Part shown: positions 15,676 through 18,064 of the stretch, piece by piece
How the letters are laid out: each line of letters starts with the position of its first letter
Numbering within the stretch: the first letter of the stretch is position 1
Source: JBAVQS01 sp049694275
GTDB taxonomy: Bacteria; Chloroflexota; Anaerolineae; UBA4142; SHND01
Direction: 5' to 3'
DNA: 18,064 bases
Assembly: GCA_049694275.1 (NCBI GenBank)
Contig: JBAVQS010000371.1
Coordinates: forward strand, 1-18,064
The notes under the pieces: generated by a model
Databases searched by the model: none
Seen by the model: only the letters and a program-made list of their open reading frames with translations
Told to the model about the DNA's origin: nothing
Program-made: the position numbers and the translations under genes

Positions 15676-17064
15676 TCAGGCGACCGGAAGAATGACGCTG
15701 CATGTTTCTTGCATCGTCCGGCAGATGGCTTGCGCCTGCTCATCGACCTGTTCCCTGGTCCCGTGCCTGGCGCCTTCCACCATGACACGAAACAGCCCGG
15801 GCTCGGTACTTGAGTACCAGGTCATTATCCGGCAACCAGGCCCCAGGTTTTTATCTGCGCGCCTGATTTCCTCTCGAAGTTGGGGAATCTCGGCGAGAGG
15901 CTTGCTGCGGGCCAGACGCAATGAAACAATGACCTGAGGACGTTTGACAAGGGGTGCGACAATTTGCCGTAAAGTGAGGCTGCCAAAACAGATGGCTCCC
16001 ATGAGAACAAGCGCGGTAAAGGTCGCATCCGAAGCCGTATGATGCCCGTCGTTGAGAATGATGTTGCCGGTTTGTTCGCCCCCCAAAATGAAATTACCCC
16101 GCCAGAGCGCTGCTTCGAGCGACCGGTCCCCTTTTTCTGCAATGATAGTGGAAATTCCAAGCGCCGCGAGTGCTTCGAGCAGCCCCGAATTTGCTGTTTT
16201 GGTTGTAACGATGGCGCTGCCCCGCAGCAGGTTTTGCGAGTGGTAATAGACGGCCAGGGCATAGAGAATATCATCACCGTCGAACATGTTCCCTTCCGGG
16301 TCAATGACGATCAAACGATCTCCATCCCCATCAAAAGCCAAGCCATAGGCAGCGCCTTGCTGTCGTACGATGCTTAATAAATCCTCTGGATGCCGCCTGG
16401 CATGCTCAGAACCACAATGGTCATTGATGATGGCGTTGGATTCCGAATGAATGACCTGGACGTCTGCTTGGAGACGCTCAAACACGGCCGGTGCAACCCT
16501 TGCGGCTGCACCATTTGCGCAGTCAAGAACAATTTTAAGCTTTGCAAGATTCGGCGCGGGACACCGCCGCACATGCTCGTCAATGTAAAGTTCTATCAAA
16601 TGTTCGCCATCGGTTTCCTGCCCCTGGCGAGAGCCGGCTGCTTCCCCGGACGAGATCGCATGATTGACTGCTTGTTCAATCTCGATTTCTTCTTCACGCT
16701 GCAGCCGCAATCCACCCGGTCCCACTAACTTGATTCCATTAAATTCAGCTGGATTATGGGAGGCAGAGATAGCCAGACCCAACTCGGCGCGCTGCCGTCG
16801 CGCGACAAATGCCACTCCGGGCGTGGTCATGATACCAAGATCAACGAGGTCGACACCTTCATAGCGCAACCCACTAGAAAGACTGGCGGCGAGCCAGCCG
16901 CCGGAGGGCCGAGTATCGCGCCCCATAATGACGACCGGATGGTCGTTCCGAGCACATACGAATTGGCCCAATGCCCTTCCAATTCGGACAGCGTTATTTG
17001 GGTCAAGCGGTGGCTCACCCGCAATGTAGCGGATGCCATCTGCACCAAACTCTACTTTGCTCAT
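15676..17064 (-). CDS. Phosphohexomutase, GlmM-like (phosphoglucosamine/phosphomannomutase superfamily)
   Basis: A 462-residue alpha-D-phosphohexomutase, the superfamily moving phosphate between C1 and C6 of hexose or hexosamine phosphates; GlmM members make glucosamine-1-phosphate for cell-wall precursors. Visible: FGADGIR (6-12), MGRDTRPSG (47-55), MTTPGVAFV (79-87, GlmM-like), the phosphoserine loop ISASHNP (S102), metal loop DGDGDR (245-250), EKGDR (310-314), and sugar-specificity loop GGEQTGN (328-334; GlmM usually GGEQSGH). Oddity: the C-terminal phosphate-binding loop, normally RPSGTEP, reads WYSSTEP (416-422), losing the Arg and Gly, and FGTDGxRG is altered to FGADGIRY. It may be a divergent paralogue rather than the housekeeping enzyme. 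ATG at 17064 follows GGTGAAAA; GATAAT (17097-17092) is a possible -10. It lies 205 bp upstream of the ATPase-nucleosidase gene on the same strand. Confidence 0.82.
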   Translation of the reverse strand: MSKVEFGADGIRYIAGEPPLDPNNAVRIGRALGQFVCARNDHPVVIMGRDTRPSGGWLAASLSSGLRYEGVDLVDLGIMTTPGVAFVARRQRAELGLAISASHNPAEFNGIKLVGPGGLRLQREEEIEIEQAVNHAISSGEAAGSRQGQETDGEHLIELYIDEHVRRCPAPNLAKLKIVLDCANGAAARVAPAVFERLQADVQVIHSESNAIINDHCGSEHARRHPEDLLSIVRQQGAAYGLAFDGDGDRLIVIDPEGNMFDGDDILYALAVYYHSQNLLRGSAIVTTKTANSGLLEALAALGISTIIAEKGDRSLEAALWRGNFILGGEQTGNIILNDGHHTASDATFTALVLMGAICFGSLTLRQIVAPLVKRPQVIVSLRLARSKPLAEIPQLREEIRRADKNLGPGCRIMTWYSSTEPGLFRVMVEGARHGTREQVDEQAQAICRTMQETCSVILPVA

Positions 17065-17118
17065 TGTGTTTTCACCAAGTCGGAGCCTATTATTATCTAG
17101 AAAAGAAATTGCTAGCGG

Positions 17119-17219
17119 CCGACCGGGCTCTTTTTGCCCCCCCAAAAAGCCGCGCCAATATTACGGGCGTAGCTTAAAAAGCCCAAACATTTGGCGCGGC
17201 GTGACAATGACCCGGTCGG
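17119..17219 (-). repeat. Nested inverted-repeat element (terminator-like, structured)
   Basis: An outer pair CCGACCGGG/CCCGGTCGG (17119-17127 with 17211-17219) encloses an inner 10-bp pair GCCGCGCCAA/TTGGCGCGGC (17149-17158 with 17191-17200). On the minus strand the inner stem is followed by TTTTT, so it can act as a terminator for leftward transcription. The next bases TTTTTGGGGGGGCAAAAA form a further small hairpin inside the outer stem, giving a three-way-junction shape. It lies 55 nt upstream of the phosphohexomutase start. Confidence 0.6.
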
Positions 17220-17225
17220 TTGTCA
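17202..17225. promoter_or_regulatory. Imperfect palindrome, operator-like
   Basis: TGACAA (17202-17207) and TTGTCA (17220-17225) flank an inner GACC-C-GGTC, giving near dyad symmetry over 24 bp. It overlaps the right arm of the nested repeat element, so it may be structural rather than a protein-binding site. Confidence 0.3.
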
Positions 17226-17591
17226 TTTCTCCCTATAGAATTTGATGTGGTTTCCGATCTGTTTCTTTCACATGGGAGGACATCTCACAAACAGAATTAT
17301 CCTCTATTTATGGATGCGAATAGTAAAAACGCAGTTCAAGCCATATATCCAACTCGCAAATGACTATGCACGCAACCTGTGTGAAAACACTATACAAACA
17401 GCGCAGAAATAAGCCTAAATGAGGCCCATAGACAGGGTAATTATATAGCGTTTCGCTTGGAGCAACAAGAATTGAGAACCCGAATGCATATCGACACACC
17501 AACAAGACGGAGATGGAGGACACGTCCAGAGAGGAAAACAGAGCTCAAGATCACGTCAATAGGCAGATTCCGAAGGCTCCGAAAAGAACAC
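17226..17591. other. AT-rich stretch without a recognisable gene
   Basis: About 365 bases, clearly richer in A/T than the genes to the left. Only short frames occur. One plus-strand 46-codon frame from the ATG at 17271 and a minus-strand frame from 17523 have no ribosome site of normal spacing and no family resemblance. I see no tRNA, array or terminator here. Confidence 0.5.
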
Positions 17592-17931
17592 TTATGTAAT
17601 TGACGAGTATATACGCGTTGCCAGATTGTCCTGTGCGCGAACTACTTGTATTACAACACCGAATTCTCTAGACCCAAACTGTTGATATAACTGTTTCCAG
17701 CAATTGGTTAGGTACCAGACTGCGCCAGATGTACCATACCTTTCTATGCCGGCACATACGAAAATGTACCGGTCCGAGTCATAGCTATTACTCATTTTCA
17801 CGATGATGCCAAAATCACTCCCGATATCCTCAGCCTTCGTTTCGAATCTCTTTCCATCTGCAAAAGATTCAATAATACCGTGAGCTCCTGTTTTTCCCTC
17901 GGCGATTATGAAACGGAGGAACCTGTTATTT
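17592..17931 (-). pseudogene. C-terminal remnant of a gene cut by an IS element
   Basis: A minus-strand frame of about 112 residues ending at the stop at 17592. It reads like genuine protein: RFLRFIIAEGKTGAHGIIES, then DIGSDFGIIVKMSNSYDSDR, then YIFVCAGIERYGTSGAVWYL and TNCWKQLYQQFGSREFGVVI. The pattern of a hydrophobic strand, then AGIxxYGTxGAVxYL, then a helix and VVIQVV resembles a small C-terminal domain I have seen in uncharacterised bacterial proteins, but I cannot name it. Going 5' the frame continues into sequence that belongs to the IS element (antisense to its transposase), and the in-frame ATG at 18029 is inside that transposase, so it is not the native start. The native N-terminal part should lie beyond the IS, outside the window. 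Function is unknown. Confidence 0.6.
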
Positions 17932-18064
17932 GACTGTCTTAGAAAGTGTTTTGAAAATGGTCTGGTATACTTACCGACATGGAAAAACAACCGCGTAAGG
18001 CCTACCAGACCGATCTGACGGAGGAGCAATGGAAACGGATTGAACCACTACTCCCCGCGAAGTC
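17932..18064 (+). mobile_element. Left end of an IS5-type insertion sequence (truncated by window)
   Basis: The element's start is inferred near GACTGTCTTAGAAAGTGTTTTG (from 17932), which looks like a terminal inverted repeat, 47 nt before the transposase ATG. The right end and target duplication lie outside the window, so the exact boundary is not proven. The disrupted minus-strand frame to its left supports insertion here. Confidence 0.6.
17979..18064 (+). CDS. IS5-family transposase, N-terminal fragment
   Basis: Twenty-eight codons are visible before the window ends, reading MEKQPRKAYQTDLTEEQWKR then IEPLLPAK. The pattern YxTDLTxEQWxxIEPLLP is the standard N-terminus of IS5-family (DUF4096-type) transposases, which cut and paste the element through a DDE catalytic domain expected further downstream. 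A 9-bp inverted repeat (17959-17967 with 18003-18011) surrounds the start codon. Whether the full transposase is intact cannot be seen. Confidence 0.85.
   Translation, partial: MEKQPRKAYQTDLTEEQWKRIEPLLPAK

Noticed and set aside
17271..17411. Short plus-strand frame (46 codons) in the AT-rich stretch
   Set aside because: No upstream ribosome site, since the GGGAGGA lies inside its own start, and no family resemblance.

Overview
This is a bacterial window of moderate-to-high GC. The left 4 kb is clearly GC-rich. The middle is intermediate, and roughly 17.2-17.95 kb is visibly AT-rich. Shine-Dalgarno sites are conventional, and there is one lipoprotein, a MacB-type permease, a GlmM-like phosphohexomutase and an IS5-type insertion element. 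The density of large STAND-like ATPases with PhoB-type winged helices would suit a Chloroflexota genome such as Ktedonobacteria. That placement is an inference from style only; there is no rRNA or other marker.

Left part (1-3788): three ordinary envelope genes. They are the 3' end of a MacB/FtsX-type ABC permease (+), a flippase-like integral membrane protein of the LPG-synthase transmembrane family (+), and a convergent lipoprotein phosphoesterase of the phospholipase C/acid phosphatase family (-). A roughly 610-bp stretch with no convincing gene follows; it carries a strong minus-strand terminator.

Central part (about 4.0-15.5 kb): seven consecutive minus-strand genes that look like one accessory system. 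In transcription order they are: an ATPase fused to an MTA/SAH-nucleosidase-like (PNP) domain; a class I SAM methyltransferase; an ATPase fused to an OmpR/PhoB-type winged helix; a 1541-residue protein with two STAND-like NTPase modules and a TPR-like tail; a two-TM coiled-coil protein; a 30-residue single-TM miniprotein; and an SPFH (stomatin-like) membrane protein. The best unreported signal is regulatory. The promoter of the 1541-residue gene and that of the coiled-coil/SPFH unit each carry direct repeats of CTGTCAA type with an 11-bp period, placed at the same distance (21 nt) from a -10-like hexamer. That is the architecture of a Pho-box-like site bound by PhoB/OmpR winged helices, and the locus encodes a protein with such a winged helix. 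I infer a self-regulated, two-or-more-unit conflict or stress system: ATPase sensors, a nucleosidase effector candidate and a membrane module.

Right part (15.7-18.06 kb): a GlmM-like phosphohexomutase with a degenerate phosphate-binding loop, a nested inverted-repeat element upstream of it, an AT-rich gene-poor stretch, and the C-terminal remnant of a gene whose 5' part is cut off by an IS5-type element running off the window. The mobile element next to the cluster fits an accessory region.
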